A stretch of DNA of 64,000 bases from assembly GCA_003013855.2 (NCBI GenBank), contig ML058337.1, forward strand, positions 2,356,001-2,420,000, in the 5' to 3' direction. Of this stretch, positions 22,799 through 34,555 are shown piece by piece. Under the pieces are notes generated by a model. It was given only the letters and a program-made list of their open reading frames with translations, was not told the DNA's origin and searched no databases. Made by a program: the position numbers and the translations under genes. This stretch comes from Liriodendron chinense. Lineage: Eukaryota > Streptophyta > Magnoliopsida > Magnoliales > Magnoliaceae. Every line of letters starts with the position of its first letter. The stretch's first letter is position 1.

Positions 22799-23000
22799 AC
22801 TCTTCTTGTTCTTCTTGTCACGGCTATTCCCTCTATCAAATTTGAGGAATCTCTTAAATTTTTTTGTTCAATTTCTCTTCCTCATCATCCTCATCATCAC
22901 AATCTTCCTCCGACTCACTCTTAATTTTCTTATGTTTGTGAGAGGACTTAAGAGCGATGCTTTTCTTCCTAGAGGGGGCCTTAAAGTGTAGTTCATGAGT

Positions 23001-23627
23001 TTATAGGGAACCTATGAGTTCTTCTATATTCATGTTATCTATGTCTCTACACTTCTCTAAAGCAACTATCTTGGAGTCAAATCTATCCGGGAGGGACCTA
23101 AGTATTTTTCTACAAATCCTACCATCCGGAACCCGATCACCCAAGACAAACATGGAGTTGCAAATATCTGACAATTTAGTATAAAACTCCATGAAAGTTT
23201 CAGACTCTTCCATCTTAATGTTTTCAAATTTGGTGGTTAAGAGCTGAAGCTTCGAGCGTCTTACTGTGGCAGTTCCCTCGTGGGTAACCTCAAGTATATC
23301 CCACGCTTCTTTTGCAGTTGCGCATGTGAGAATGCGCTGAAATTCGTCCGGGGAAACCGCACAGCAAATCGTATTGAGAGCTTTGGCATTCGCCATGTAT
23401 TGTGCTCTCTCTGTGTCATCCCATTTAGAATCATCTTTGGGAATGACAATGCATTTCCCATCAACCTCCACTTGCACGGTGGGCAAGGTGTATCCATTTT
23501 GTGTGCTTAGCCACACCGGACGGTCCATGGATTGGAGAAAAATTCTCATTCTAGCCTTCCAATAGGCATAGTTGGACCCATCAAAGAATGGTGGACGGTT
23601 GGTGGTACTCCCATCTCGGTTAGACAT
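23001..23627 (-). pseudogene. N-terminal gag of the gag-only copia element
   Basis: ATG at 23627 (MSNRDGSTTNRPPFF), about 208 codons, ending at a TAA after IEELIGSL where the complete element has a glutamine codon. Motifs of copia-type gag (UBN2 family): FDGSNYAYWKARMR near residues 14-28 and SKLQLLTTKFENIKMEESET in the middle. The frame continues open beyond the stop for some way, so the lesion is a point nonsense. Gag would form particles that package the RNA. Confidence 0.8.
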
Positions 23628-23687
23628 CATGCTAGTGCTCCGGTACCGGATCTTACTCTCAACGGTTACGTCCTTGAAGAGCAACCC

Positions 23688-23699
23688 TCTCTGATACCA
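23688..23699 (-). promoter_or_regulatory. Primer binding site of the gag-only element
   Basis: TCTCTGATACCA on the plus strand, one mismatch from the reverse complement of TGGTATCAGAGC. It lies 2 bases from the 5' LTR. Confidence 0.85.
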
Positions 23700-23701
23700 A
23701 T

Positions 23702-25632
23702 TGAAAGTACGTCGGTAGTCTAACACGACACCTACGTATGTGCGGAAGCTTAAAGAGCAACTAGAATTATGGTTAAACCAATAGGAGGGGGGTGATTAGG
23801 ACCTTTTTGAAATTCTTTTCGCCTACTTACTCAATTCAACAAATTTCACTAAGTAAGCAAGAACACTTTGGCTTCTAAGCCTAAGTGGGTCCAATCACAA
23901 GACTAGCGTATGGTTAAGCAATAAACAATTCTAGTCTAAGCATGCATAGGTAAATAATTGATTTAACTAATCAAGCTCCTAGCCTATGCAAACTATGTAG
24001 ACTTATGAGAATGGATCAATGAGCTCAAGTCTACACAACTAGTGAAAGTACATCTTGTGTGTGGATGTGCCTAATTAGTGCCTAGCATACATTCCTATCA
24101 AGCATTCATAATTAAACAATTAAACTAACAATGCTAAGATAACAATGTGCTCAATTCAATCACAAACACAAGCATGTATAGTGGTTCGACCTTGGGTCTA
24201 CTCCACTCCCGGTTCAAGTAGTCAACTCCTTTGAGCACACCGGCATTCACTATTAGAGGTTTTAAATGAGGTTCACCTCTCAACCTTACACGGAGGTTTT
24301 ACCTGTTCACCTCTCAACCATAACTGGAGTTTTGGACAAAGGGCTAACTCTCAACCCAAACGGAGTTTTGGACATAGGCTAACTCTCAACCCGATGCACG
24401 TTCACTCCCGTGTCAGGAGGCACCCCCTTGGAGACTTAGTTTAAGCCCGGCTAATGGGCCAAGGAACGCCTAACGTCCCTAGATCGAGTTTGACAAACAA
24501 ACTCTAAATGGACTCTAAAAAAGAACAACCTTACTTGTCGGATGAGCCCCTTGTTTAGCGCCGGTTCGGGTTGCTTGATCTCCGCTCTCCTGTGCTTCAA
24601 TCAGCTTCCCTTGCTCCCTCGATCGTGTTATCGTTGCGTCACCAATGCTTCAGCCACACTTGATCAAACACCTTGCATGTGATGCCTTTGATATGCCCAA
24701 GGTGATAGGAGAATAGGTTTGAGAACTCTACAACTGATGGGAATGGGTTGCCTAGAGGTTCTCTCCTACAACGATCTCATCTTAGAGTTTTGGACAAGGA
24801 TTTGCCAATCAAGAAGGTTCCAAACTCTAGAGATCAAGAGGGGATGAAGGTCATCTTCTTCATGAGCTTAGAATGCTCTAATCTTGTGTTAAAGCACAAG
24901 GAAGATGCCTTGCATAGGTAGGGAATGAGCCTCAAATGGTCTCCAACAATGGTAGCTTCACTCCTCTCGAAATCCCTCTCCTTGCCCCTCAAAACAAGCT
25001 AAACCCTTATATAGAAAAGTGTGCAACGGATACAAAACGGACAGAAAATGGCTAGTGCCGACCGGTCGTGACCGGTTGGCCTGGGGTCCACGACCAGTCA
25101 TCCAGGGTCCACGACCGGTCGGCCATAGGCCAGCATAACACAGAAAGCTTGCTGTCTCGTGGAGGAAGACTGTCCGACCGGTCGTGACCAGTCGGACCAG
25201 CCCAGCCAACCGGTCTTGACCGGACGGCCCCAGTGGCCTGCACACTCCAGCACCCCCTGACCTCTCTAGACCTCAGTCCGACCGGTCTTGACCGGTCAGG
25301 CCTGGGTTCAGCCTGATGGTTGCTGACCCAAGTGCTCTTCAACCCACTTGCTTAGGCCACGATTTGGGTGATGTTCAGGGACACCTTAGGCCATTCTAAG
25401 ATGACAAAAGCTTTCCTAATATGGTCAAGGTCATCAAAGAGGATAAGGGTTGGGTTTTGGTCAAGGTTAAGGCACCACGGCATCACTTTTACCTGATTCT
25501 TCTTCCTTGATGCAGCGGGGCCACTTGAGTCTTCGGTCTTCATCTTCATTAAGCTGAACCGACACTAGACTCACTGACGTAAGTGATTGACAAACAAGGT
25601 GCACTAGTATGCCATAGAAAAGTGCACTGACA
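23702..25632 (-). repeat. 5' LTR of the gag-only copia element
   Basis: 1931 bp, closely similar to 19822-21770 but with fewer GACCGGTC copies (array 25060-25297) and several substitutions. Minus-strand TATATAAG at 25007-25014. Confidence 0.88.
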
Positions 25633-25637
25633 CTTCG

Positions 25638-26190
25638 TAGAGCCGAACCAAGACCCTCATCGGCCCTTTCCTACGCATTATTTTAAGACCCTTCGTCAAA
25701 GGTTTCATCATTTGGGAGACACTGAAATTTGGTTGTCGGGTGTATTCCGGACTCGGAGTCATTTGATCGCCCATCTTGGATATGAAGCGTGGGCGAACCG
25801 AATTCTAGAACGACATAGAGAGGCCTTGAAAGCGGTAGACCTCTTTAAGGCTATTGCGGCGACCTTAAGCTATTTCTGCCGCGAACCGTGGGTCTATAAA
25901 GGATTTCTGAACCACTGGTGTTCTATCACCAATACTTTTCACTTACCGTACGGAGAGATGAGCATCTCACTTTGGGACCTGAACCGGATTGCCTGTCTCC
26001 CAATTCGCGGGAGAATATATGACGAGTGGGTCCCCAGTGATGATGAACTGTCCCAGAAGAAGAAAAGGGTGAACGAGGGCTTCTTTTCTCCGGCTTGCTA
26101 CGAGCTATTTGCGGAACTTCCGCAATTTTGGGCTTTCAAGGATAAGCTTCCTTTTGAAGACTGGCTGGTTTATTTCAGCCATGGCTTGGA
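25638..26190 (+). pseudogene. Plant-mobile-domain gene, exon 1 after the insertion
   Basis: Open frame resuming in phase after the copia element, with VFRTRSHLIAHLGYEAWANR, then LSYFCREPWVYKGFLNHW and SLWDLNRIACLPIRG. The YGEMSISLWDL...LPIRGRIYDE wording matches the plant mobile domain (aminotransferase-like, PF10536) found in transposon-derived and MAIL1/MAIN-like proteins. The exon ends at 26190 with a good donor (GGA then GTAAGT). No catalytic function is established for this fold. The gene as a whole is inactive because of the insertion and later lesions. Confidence 0.75.
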
Positions 26191-26273
26191 GTAAGTACTT
26201 TATCACAAGCCGCACGCCATCACTTTGTTCTGTCTTTCTTTCTTTCATTAATGTCTTGTTTTCTTCCTTTCAG
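26191..26273 (+). other. Intron, 83 bp
   Basis: GTAAGTACTT at the donor, a pyrimidine-rich tract and TTTCAG at the acceptor. Splicing keeps the frame (GLD then LDYAAYDE). Confidence 0.8.
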
Positions 26274-27315
26274 CTTGGACTATGCGGCTTATGATGAAGG
26301 TCATGGGGATAAGGCATTTTTAGAGAACCGGATGAAGGAAAACTTCCCTCGCCCCAACAAGCTTTCCCCGACCTGTGAACTGGCCGGCTTCTTAGCGTAT
26401 TGGCTGAGCTGTGTGGTCTTGCCGAGTTCCAAACAGGCTGATAGTGTGAGGGTATCTTGCTTTGCCGTCGCAGGGGCCTTGGCTAATGGTCATCGATATG
26501 CAATAGCTCCCATTGTTTTATGTTCTCTTTATTGGGCCTTCAATTGTGCTATCAGCAACAAGGATCACGCTGCTTTCGGTATGAACTCTGCCTACTGCTG
26601 GTGGCATTTTCTGTCCGGGTGGCTCGTAGTATATTTCCCTTGGGTATATGGCATAGAATTCGGGGATTATATTCAGAGAGGAGTGGTTCCGTTATACTTT
26701 TTTCAAAAGCGGAAGATGGTCGGGCAGAACCTGAACACTGTCAGGGAGAGAATCGCTAGATACAAGACGTCCACTTTTTCCACTTTTCAGGGTACCAGAA
26801 GCAAAGATTCAATACTGTGCACGGACAACGACAGCATCAAATACAATGAACGCTCATTCTTGGTAGCCATCCGCCCATCATCGTTTCCTTTATGTGAAGG
26901 GTTGGAGTTCTGGAGAGAGCCGCACTACCTCAATCATTTCGCTCGTCAGTTCGGGTATGATCAAGGAGTACCTGAGACACTGGAGCCGGTGACTCATGAG
27001 CACCAGGCGTATGGTGTCGGGCCTATTCATTGGAAATGGATGTGGCAGCAACTCCTGCTAACTGGGACCGACTGCTCTTTTGCTATCCCTGGGACGAGGA
27101 GTGTCATTGGTGCCTCTTTCGGGTGGATGAGATGGTGGGCTCATTAGTATTCGTTGATTCGGAATGGTTATCATGTCACTGATCCTGTCTTTGTTACACC
27201 TCCGATTGTTAGTCCAACTCTTGTCGATGAACTGGGATATGTGTCGGAGCATATTCATCAGCTTGCTGCACCAGGGTACTTGGAGGCTAATGACTTCGAT
27301 GAACGTGATAATTGA
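26274..27315 (+). pseudogene. Plant-mobile-domain gene, second exon
   Basis: Starts LDYAAYDEGHGDK and contains LAGFLAYWLSCVVLPS, YAIAPIVLCSLYWAFNC and SAYCWWHFLSGWLVVYFPW, all in keeping with the C-terminal half of a PMD. An in-frame TAG at 27145-27147 interrupts it. The frame continues sensibly afterwards (YSLIRNGYHVTDPVFVT) to a TGA at 27313-27315. The TAG looks like a secondary point mutation. Confidence 0.75.
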
Positions 27316-28539
27316 TCATGAAAAGCCCGAGCATACCCTAGAAGGTTGGATTGCTTACAGGGAAAGAAGTATCGTACAAGAGAGGCCATAGTTCCCGTCT
27401 CTCGGTCCTATTGATGAGGCACCTCGGGGAGGTAATGTTCCTAGGGGTAATGATGATCAAAATGATGGAGATTGTGATCGTGATGATGGAGGTGAGGGTG
27501 GTGATGATGTAGGTGGTGGAGATGATGGTGGTGGTGCTGACGATGACGGTGGTGATGACGGTGACAGAAATGCGTCGACGGGTGGTTAGGGAAGTCAAGG
27601 GGGTTTACTCAGATGCTCTGCTCCCGAGGACAATGACGATGAGATGTCACCTGAGCAAACTGGTCCTCGAGTGAAGAATGGTCATCGCACTTTGGTAGTT
27701 GATAGAGGAAAGAATATTAATGAGATGCACAAGAGATATGATGAAGAGAGATTACAGAAACGGCTTTCCGAGGCTACTGGCGACATCCCGACTGGCGATG
27801 CAAGTGCGGTCAAGGAAGAGGTTGAGCTGAGTGTTCAGGATAATTTGAGCAGGGATCGTCACACTGGAGAAGGTAATGATGATGAACCGATATATGACAA
27901 GCTCGTCCCTGAGGCAGATGTAGAAGCTATCTTCATGGACCTGGATGACGAGATGCCCACCGACACTGTTCTTATCTCTAATAACCTTGTGGCTGAAGCT
28001 GCAGATGATCAAGGTCCCGCTCCTAAAACAACCGTCACTGCTGCGGCGAGGGTTGTACTTTCCCCGACCCTTTCCCGTGCTGAAGGTATTGTGGTTGGGG
28101 ATGCTGACCTAGCTTCTCGAGATGCCACGGCTTCTATCACTGAATCAAGTGTACCTGAACTTATCTTGGATGCACCTCCGACTGTTGGACCATCATCAAC
28201 TGAGCCTATTGTGGAAGCTGCTCCCGTTATTGGACCGTTGTTAACTGAACCTATCGGGGAGGCTTCCCATGGGGTTGAGGTTTTTGATATAGGAGCAAGT
28301 GCATCGGAACTTGCCGCGGAAGCTCCTCCTACTGTTGCACCATCAGTCGGTTGAACCCGTTGTGGAAGTCCCTCCTATTATCATACCAACATCTAGCACC
28401 AATATTCCTGAGGTCGTAGTGCTATCTTCTCCAGAACTACCTGAGCCATCGACCAAGGGGATTGCCGAACCTGCCCCAGTATTGCCTACGCCCACTATCT
28501 CAACTGGCGTGCCTGTTGTTGAAGTTCCTGAAGCCACCG
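27316..28539 (+). pseudogene. Acidic and repetitive C-terminal region of the PMD gene
   Basis: Coding-like but broken. A frame change near 27316 leads into LEGWIAYRERSIVQERP and a stop. Next comes an Asp/Gly-rich stretch at 27450-27590, then a 236-codon frame at 27644-28354 (MSPEQTGPRVKNGH...) with degenerate repeats of the EPIVEAAPVIGP type. A further frameshift near 28345 carries the reading to SVEPVVEVPPIIIPTSS and the donor at 28540. The repeats may be spacer or interaction sequence. Nothing enzymatic is recognised. Confidence 0.6.
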
Positions 28540-28623
28540 GTATATTACTTGTCTTCATCATTTCAGCTATCTTCTTCCTTACTAAGGTCTCTTTATACTG
28601 AATTTTATAATTTCTTTTATCAG
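28540..28623 (+). other. Intron, 84 bp
   Basis: Donor GTATAT after ACCG, acceptor TTTTATCAG. Splicing joins EAT with ATVPIRASSS in frame. Confidence 0.65.
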
Positions 28624-28768
28624 CAACAGTTCCTATCCGTGCTTCCTCCTCTGTCGCTTTGCCCGAGGCGTTCATTTCTTCTCTCCGAGGACTGTCGAGG
28701 GTGAATGCGGATCTTTTGAAGAGTCTTTTAACAAACATTGCCGCCTTTCTAAAGAACATGGATGAATG
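28624..28768 (+). pseudogene. Last visible exon of the PMD gene, cut off by a copia LTR
   Basis: Reads SVALPEAFISSLRGL and LLKSLLTNIAAFLKNMDE up to the LTR start at 28769. The remainder of the gene lies beyond the inserted elements or has been lost. Confidence 0.6.
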
Positions 28769-30658
28769 TGAAATTGCGGTTTTACCGCTAGTGAGATAAG
28801 CTTGAAGGTATGCTTATGTCCTAGAGGGGGGGGGGTGAATAGGACTTTTAACAAATTCTTGCAAATTCAAAAGCTCAATTGCATTTATACCATAATTTAC
28901 CAATTAAGTGCATGTAAATGATAGCAATTGATCACCCAAGATCTAACTCGATTGACAACTTTAATAAGAGAAGTATTTCATCCAACAGTTTATATGCATT
29001 CCTGTATTAATCATTTAAGGATGGCATATGAGCATTTTGTCAAACATAAGATGGGCATACAGTTAAGCACATATAAGATTGATCAACAAGGAACAAAATA
29101 GACAAAATGCATTCACCACATTGCACACGATGTATAGTGGTTCGGTTTCCCTACTCCACTCCCGGTTCACGATCTCAACCTATGAGACCACCGGATTTCA
29201 CTATAGTCGTGGTTTTAAATCAGGTTAACCATCAACCTTAATATCCTTTGATCTAGGACCGCGTTTACCATCCGCCGATGGCCCAATCCAGGGACTTGAC
29301 GAGTTTGGATCTCAAACTCTCACCAATCCTAATCCAAGGACGGTCACGTACACTCCCACCGGAGTTTCCCAATCCAGGGAATAGACATTCAATAAATGGA
29401 CTCTTAAAAACTAGACATACCTAGATGATTGAGCCCCGATTTAGCGCCGTTGATGAGTAGCTTCAGCTTCCACGAATGCCTTAGCTCCTCTCCAAGCTCC
29501 CACGATCAGCTACCAATACATATGATGATCCTAGACTAGTGCCGGGTAGGTGGGAGAAGGTATTGATATTCCATATGCCTATTACAATGCAATGGATAAT
29601 GAAGGAACCATCAATTGGATCATTCAATGGTTATAAATGACTTCAAGATGAAGATTGAATGATAGGGACAGCCATGAATGCCATGCTTGAGTTAATTGTT
29701 CAAACCGAGCTTTGAATACTCAATGTAGTGCCTATTAATGGCTAGGTTTGAAGGATGAACTCAAGACTATGATGAGCAAAAGAGATTAGATGAAAGCTTA
29801 ATAGCCTCTCTTAATGCTCTAAATGGGTGTGCAAGTTTCCCTATAAAAGACCTCAAGATATGCTTTTATAGAGGCCCAAAAATGAGCTCAAACGGACATA
29901 AAACGGTCATATTCCGACCTGCCTGGGACCCCCTCCGGCCAGTCGGATTTGAGCTCCGACCTGTCAGCCGACCTGTCCTCAGATGGTTCGAGTAAATGGT
30001 CCAGAAACGAAAAACTCGCTGGACAGATTTTGGCTTAACCGACCTACTGTCCGGCCGGTCGGATTGGGCAGCCGATCCTGCTGTCTGGCCGGTCGGCAGA
30101 CCTGCCCAGAACACGCTGGAATGGTTTAAACATGCAGGCCGACCGGTCAAGACCGGTCCGCTATGCTTCTGGAAAATGCAGCGTCCGGCCGGTTTGATGA
30201 TCCATCCAACCTATTGGCCGACTGGTCATTAGACCGGTCGGCTGAAGAGTTTGTTCTTTCAATGCTGGTCCAGGACCAGTGACCGGCCGGTCGGTCGGCC
30301 TAATCTAGCCCAGATTCAAGCTGAATATGTGTGTCCCACTACGGAGATTTTCCTATTGATTTTCATAGTTGGGCACCTACTTAATGAAGGTCTAAGACTG
30401 ATTATTTTGACCTTAAGACCGTGGATTAAATGGCTAAGATTGGAATGATTAAAATGCCATAAATACGGGTGTTTTGGGATCCTATAGGCTGTCTAGATGC
30501 AACTTACCTTTCGAGCTTGATTTGGCTTGAACTTGAGTGCGGAAAGCTGCTTTGGTTTTCAAGTCTTGAGTCTTCAAACTTTGTCGGGACTCACAAAACT
30601 CAACTGACTTACATAGTCACAGAATTGACAAAACGATGCACTGATTTGTGCACTAACA
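28769..30658 (-). repeat. LTR of the third copia element
   Basis: 1890 bp, TGAAATTGCG to GCACTAACA. TATAAAAG on the minus strand at 29863-29870. Upstream, at 29901-30298, is a mixed array of GACCGGTC and GGCCGGTCGG. Confidence 0.85.
29901..30298 (-). promoter_or_regulatory. Mixed GACCGGTC / GGCCGGTC array
   Basis: More degenerate than the array at 21174-21431, with GGCCGGTCGG predominating. It also carries ACTCGCTGGACAGATTTTGG, a relative of the filler phrase in other LTRs. Confidence 0.75.
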
Positions 30659-31035
30659 ATCTCCCCCTTTGTCAATTACGTGACAAAACCTATCCTACCA
30701 AAACAAAATACATGTTCAAGATATAACAGTGATAAAGCATTAAATACAGGACTCTTGACATGCCTAATCTAAGCTGCTCCTCTTCAGTTTGCTCCCCCAT
30801 AACCTGTTAATCCCTGTATCACAAAACATAGCAAACTAGTTTTGGTGGGACTTGATTTTTCTCCCCCTTTTTGTTAGCAATTGATAAACTATTCTCTCCC
30901 TCTTGAGGATATATCAATAAGGCTAAGGTAAGAGAAGATAGTATGTCGCAGTTATAACTATAAGCACATGCTAACAAGGAGAGTATAGGGTGCATGACTC
31001 ATAAAACCATGGAACATGCTAAGGTACATGATTAA

Positions 31036-32374
31036 TGTTTGCTCGCCTCAAGTGTAAGGCTGCGATGTAGTAATAAAACTCGATAAGACCGAGGTTGATC
31101 CACAGGGAATTAGAAACAACTTTCAAACTACTCCAGCAACTCAGTTTGTAATAGATATGAGTATTCAATTAAGCAATTAAACTAAAACAGTAACTTAATG
31201 AAAACCAGTAATTTAAGGTACTAAGGCATTCAAGGATCCACTTGTAGCAATCCCATGTCAATCCAATCAATCCAAGCAAGATACACAACTAGATTTGAAG
31301 TCCTATCTCTCATCTAGTTGGAAAATAAAGCATTCAAACACATTCAATTCCATTCAAGTTGAACTTCCAAGTTCTAGTCCCATTCAACACATGTAGATTT
31401 CAAAATCATAGCCTTCGGAGTAACAGCCATGCCTATGGACTATGGCTTGCTCAAGGGTTACCATAATTCGAATCTAAACAAACACCATATGATAATCAGA
31501 GAATTGCAAGGAATTCATGTCCGGAGCATATGAACTCTCATAAAACATCTCAAACTATCAACTTAAGGGACTAAAAGAATAAAAACCCAAACTTGAATTA
31601 AACTGAATCAAACATGGAAATTAGCTACAAGCTTCACCTCTCAGCTTTAGCTGAGAGATTCTAGCCGAGCATTGCCATACTACAACTAGAACTCCTAATA
31701 GAAAGCATAAAACTAGAAAAATCAGAAATTGGAGGGTTGCTGACGCTCCACGATGACTTCTGTCCTCTCCCACGACCTTCCTTGGCTTCTATGATCACCT
31801 AGGAAGAGCCCCTAGGTGTCCTTTTATAGTGTGGAAGCCCCTTGTGTCGGAAACATTCAGAAATTGCGTAAGGTTACGCACTGCGCAGAAAATCTCGGAG
31901 CTTCACGGAGAAGCTTTATTACGCAGACGACCGGTCGCACGACCGGTCTGAGCTCCCTGACGACCGGTCGCACGACCGGTCGCAAAACCTCAAAATCGGT
32001 CCAATGAGTTTTTCCAAAGTTCCGTCTTTAAAATTTAATTGAAGGACCGGTCGCACGATCGGTCTGGGCATCGGATGACCGGTCGCACGACCGGTCGTGA
32101 ATGGTCTAGTGGCCTCTGTGAAAAAACTCTTCTTCTATGCATAATCGGACCGGTCGGACGACCGGTCCTGGCGATGGACGACCGGTCGCACGACCGGTCT
32201 TGGCCTCTGTTTCTTGCTTTCTCCTTTTGCTCTTTTCTTCCTTTCTTCTCCTCTCTTTCTACTTTCTTTGGTCCTTCTTTCTTCTTCATCCAATGGCTTC
32301 AAATGGCTCTTTTTAGTCTCTAGTTGGGTGAATGTTGAGCTCTTAATTGTGCATATTCTAACCCCAATTCATCA
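31036..32374 (-). repeat. Athila-type LTR, minus orientation (solo or truncated)
   Basis: Begins TGTTTGCTCG and ends ATTCATCA. Read on the minus strand it starts TGATGAATTG and ends AGCAAACA, like the plus-strand LTR at 32459. No primer site lies on its left, so it is not a functional 5' LTR. TATAAAAG on the minus strand is at 31821-31828. Upstream (31925-32200) is a CGACCGGTCG array with 12-bp spacing. The flanking bases (ATTAA and CTCAT) do not form a target duplication. Confidence 0.75.
31925..32200 (-). promoter_or_regulatory. CGACCGGTCG array of the minus Athila LTR
   Basis: Copies often paired as CGACCGGTCG-CA-CGACCGGTCG (12-bp period). A filler phrase GTCCAATGAGTTTTTCCAAAG is close to one in the copia LTRs. 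Confidence 0.8.
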
Positions 32375-32458
32375 CTCATTGTGCGAGGTTTGCATGGTTT
32401 ATAGACAAATCTAATGCATGTTTTGTGATTGCAGGTTTGACAGTGAACTCCGCCTAAT
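32375..32458. other. 84-bp spacer between the two head-to-head LTRs
   Basis: No similarity recognised. It ends in CTAAT, which would be the left target duplication of the outer Athila element. Its partner lies beyond the window. Confidence 0.45.
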
Positions 32459-33864
32459 TGATGATGAAAAGAGCTGATTTAGAACCTTGGATGAAGTCCC
32501 AAGGAGGGCCGAAGGAAGAAGGAAGCAAAGAAAGAAGCAAGGAAAGAAGAAAAGAGAAGAAAGAAAGGAAGAAAACAAGAAGAAAAAGAGACCGACTGGT
32601 CTTGACCGGTCGGCCAAGAGAGCCAGACCGGTCTTGACCGGTCAGCTATGCACACTGGAGTGCATCTGAATAAGCCCGACCGGTCTTAACCGGTCGGCCA
32701 TGCCTGCTGGACCATTGCTGAAGAGGCCAGACCGGTCATGACCGGTCGGCCAGCCTAGTCCGACCGGTCCAGACCGGTCGGCCACGTGAAGAAGCAGGAA
32801 TTGCTATTCTTGGCCCGATTTTCTCTGCGGACTGCATAACTTTTACGCAGATTCTCGATCTTTCTGAAGTTGTGGAGCCTTCCTACTATAAAAGGACACC
32901 TAGGGATCGTGCCTAGGGTATCTAAGAAGGGTAGAAGCAAGCTTGGAGGCGGCAGAAGTGAATTTTGGAGTTCCACAACTCCTTGGAGTTTGTCTTTGCT
33001 GTTTTTATGAACTTTTTAGTTGTTTCATGTTTCCTTGGATCATGAGCAACTAAACCTCTTAGCTAGGGCTAAGAGGTGAAGCTTGTAGTGGATCCAAGAT
33101 GTTTCAATTCGTAGCTAGTTGGTTTTAAGTATGGAATTCATGATTATGAACTATGGTTTGAAGTTTATACAAGTTTTTAAGTAGTTTTTCTTAGTCTTAT
33201 GATGACTCATGGATGTTTGGGAGAATTACTTAACTTCTTAAATGGTTTGCATCAGTCTAGACCTGTATGATCCGAGGAATCGGAGTGCGCTCTAGTACTA
33301 TGATCTTCATGAAGGGACTTCCTACCAAAGTTCTAGTTTTCTGATTTTCTGAAATATGTATGGACTGTGCATGTGATTTGAATCAAGTTCAAATCCTGAT
33401 CTAGCCTTGTCTTGTGACAAGACTTGAGGATGGTTATGATTGTGAACTGGACCTTTTGGAAAGGGGAATGACCTATGCAATTGAGCATGCTCAGCTCAGC
33501 CTAAATTGAGTGAATCTTATGCATAGAACTTACATATGACAGATTGTTTGGTTTAAACGGTTTTATCATCCGACTAGATAGATCTTAATATCGATTCTAG
33601 TTGAGAGAATGAGAAACCACAGCAGATTGAACATCAAGGATTGCTACAAGTGGATCCTTGATCCCCTAGTGCCTTTTTATAATTTTCTACATTCAAATTA
33701 GTTTAAAACTGTTATTCACGTCAATTCTATTCAAAATCTGATTATTAGCTTTCAATAGACACTTTTGGATGTGTTTGTGAAATCCTACATAAGTCCCTGT
33801 GGATCGACCTCGGTCTTACCGAGTTTATTACTACATCGCAACCCTACACTTGGGGAAGCGAACA
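32459..33864 (+). repeat. 5' LTR of the outer Athila element
   Basis: About 1406 bp, TGATGATGAA to AAGCGAACA. TATAAAAG at 32887-32894, with the GACCGGTC array upstream. The left boundary is set by the TG that matches the start of the minus LTR. It is approximate. Confidence 0.75.
32588..32785 (+). promoter_or_regulatory. GACCGGTC array of the outer Athila LTR
   Basis: Pairs such as GACCGGTCTTGACCGGTC. The 20-mer GACCGGTCTTGACCGGTCGG of the copia LTR near 21310 recurs here as partial and near-identical copies. It ends about 100 bp upstream of the TATA box at 32887. Confidence 0.85.
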
Positions 33865-33870
33865 AGTTTT

Positions 33871-33888
33871 TGGCACCGTTGCTGGGGA
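33871..33888 (+). promoter_or_regulatory. Primer binding site, tRNA-Asp type, mutated
   Basis: TGGCACCGTTGCTGGGGA, two substitutions from TGGCGCCGTTGCCGGGGA, which the inner element keeps intact. It lies 6 bases after the LTR. Confidence 0.85.
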
Positions 33889-34555
33889 CTTTGACGGTTT
33901 TTCACAAATTTCTGAAATTAGTATCTATTTAGGATTTTTAGGATTTTAGGATTAACTTAGTTTGTTTATTTGATTTTTTCTTTTCAGGGATTTCTAGGAA
34001 GCTGAAGAAGATACAAGGATTTCAAGTGCCGAATCAGGTTCTATCTTTCTAAACCTTACTCTTCTCCTTCTCCTATTCATTCCTATCATATTCATCTCTT
34101 GTAGAGTGGGTGGAGACTCCTTTTGGATCTCTGAAAGGTCGGCCTTTTTGCCACCTAGATTCCTATTGGTCGGCTCTGCTGTCTTGGATCACCTTGTGCT
34201 CAGAGATTTCTTTTCTCATCTCTACTCCTCTTTCTCCTTTTTCTGCACTTTTTCTCAAAAGATTCAAAGAGTGGGTGGGGAGTTCTCTGAATCCCTATTG
34301 ACCAGGAGAAATCGGTCTCTATCCTTGCTTCTGGCTTAGCCATTGCAAGACACCTTGTGCTTCGGTCTTAGAGAAAAGTAAAGAAAGGGAGGGAGAATTC
34401 TTCTTTCTTTTTTTTTCTTATTTTTTTGGTTTTGCATGCCACATTGGGCTCGGGATTCCAATAACCGACTCATAAGTGAAGGGGGGATAGTAGAAGGAAT
34501 TGACAGAGAACCACGTGCTAGGAGACATCTAAACTCTCCAATTTTGTTTGAAAAC

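Larger units (their letters stand above)
19822..25632 (-). mobile_element. Gag-only SIRE-like copia derivative (TR-GAG type), 5.8 kb
   Basis: Two LTRs (19822-21770 and 23702-25632) flank an internal part of about 1.9 kb that holds a primer site, a gag fragment and 3' non-coding sequence. Protease, integrase, reverse transcriptase and RNase H are absent. Flanks are CTTCT (19817-19821) and CTTCG (25633-25637), one mismatch from a 5-bp duplication. It sits in an exon of the PMD gene, in opposite orientation. Mobilisation would need enzymes from a related complete element. Confidence 0.88.
28769..31035 (-). mobile_element. 3' end of a third SIRE-like copia element
   Basis: LTR 28769-30658 followed by 377 bp of internal 3' sequence starting with the polypurine tract (ATCTCCCCCTTTGTCAATTA on the plus strand). 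It is interrupted by an Athila-type LTR at 31036. The internal piece resembles 21771-22130 of the gag-only element. The rest is outside the window or lost. It is inserted in the PMD gene. Confidence 0.8.

Noticed and set aside
31036..33864. One complete Athila element bounded by the two LTRs
   Set aside because: The LTRs are in opposite orientation, only 84 bp apart, and the left one has no primer site beside it.
34106..34339. Short frames between the outer Athila LTR and gag
   Set aside because: Leader sequence of the element with no similarity; gag start at 34556 is better supported.
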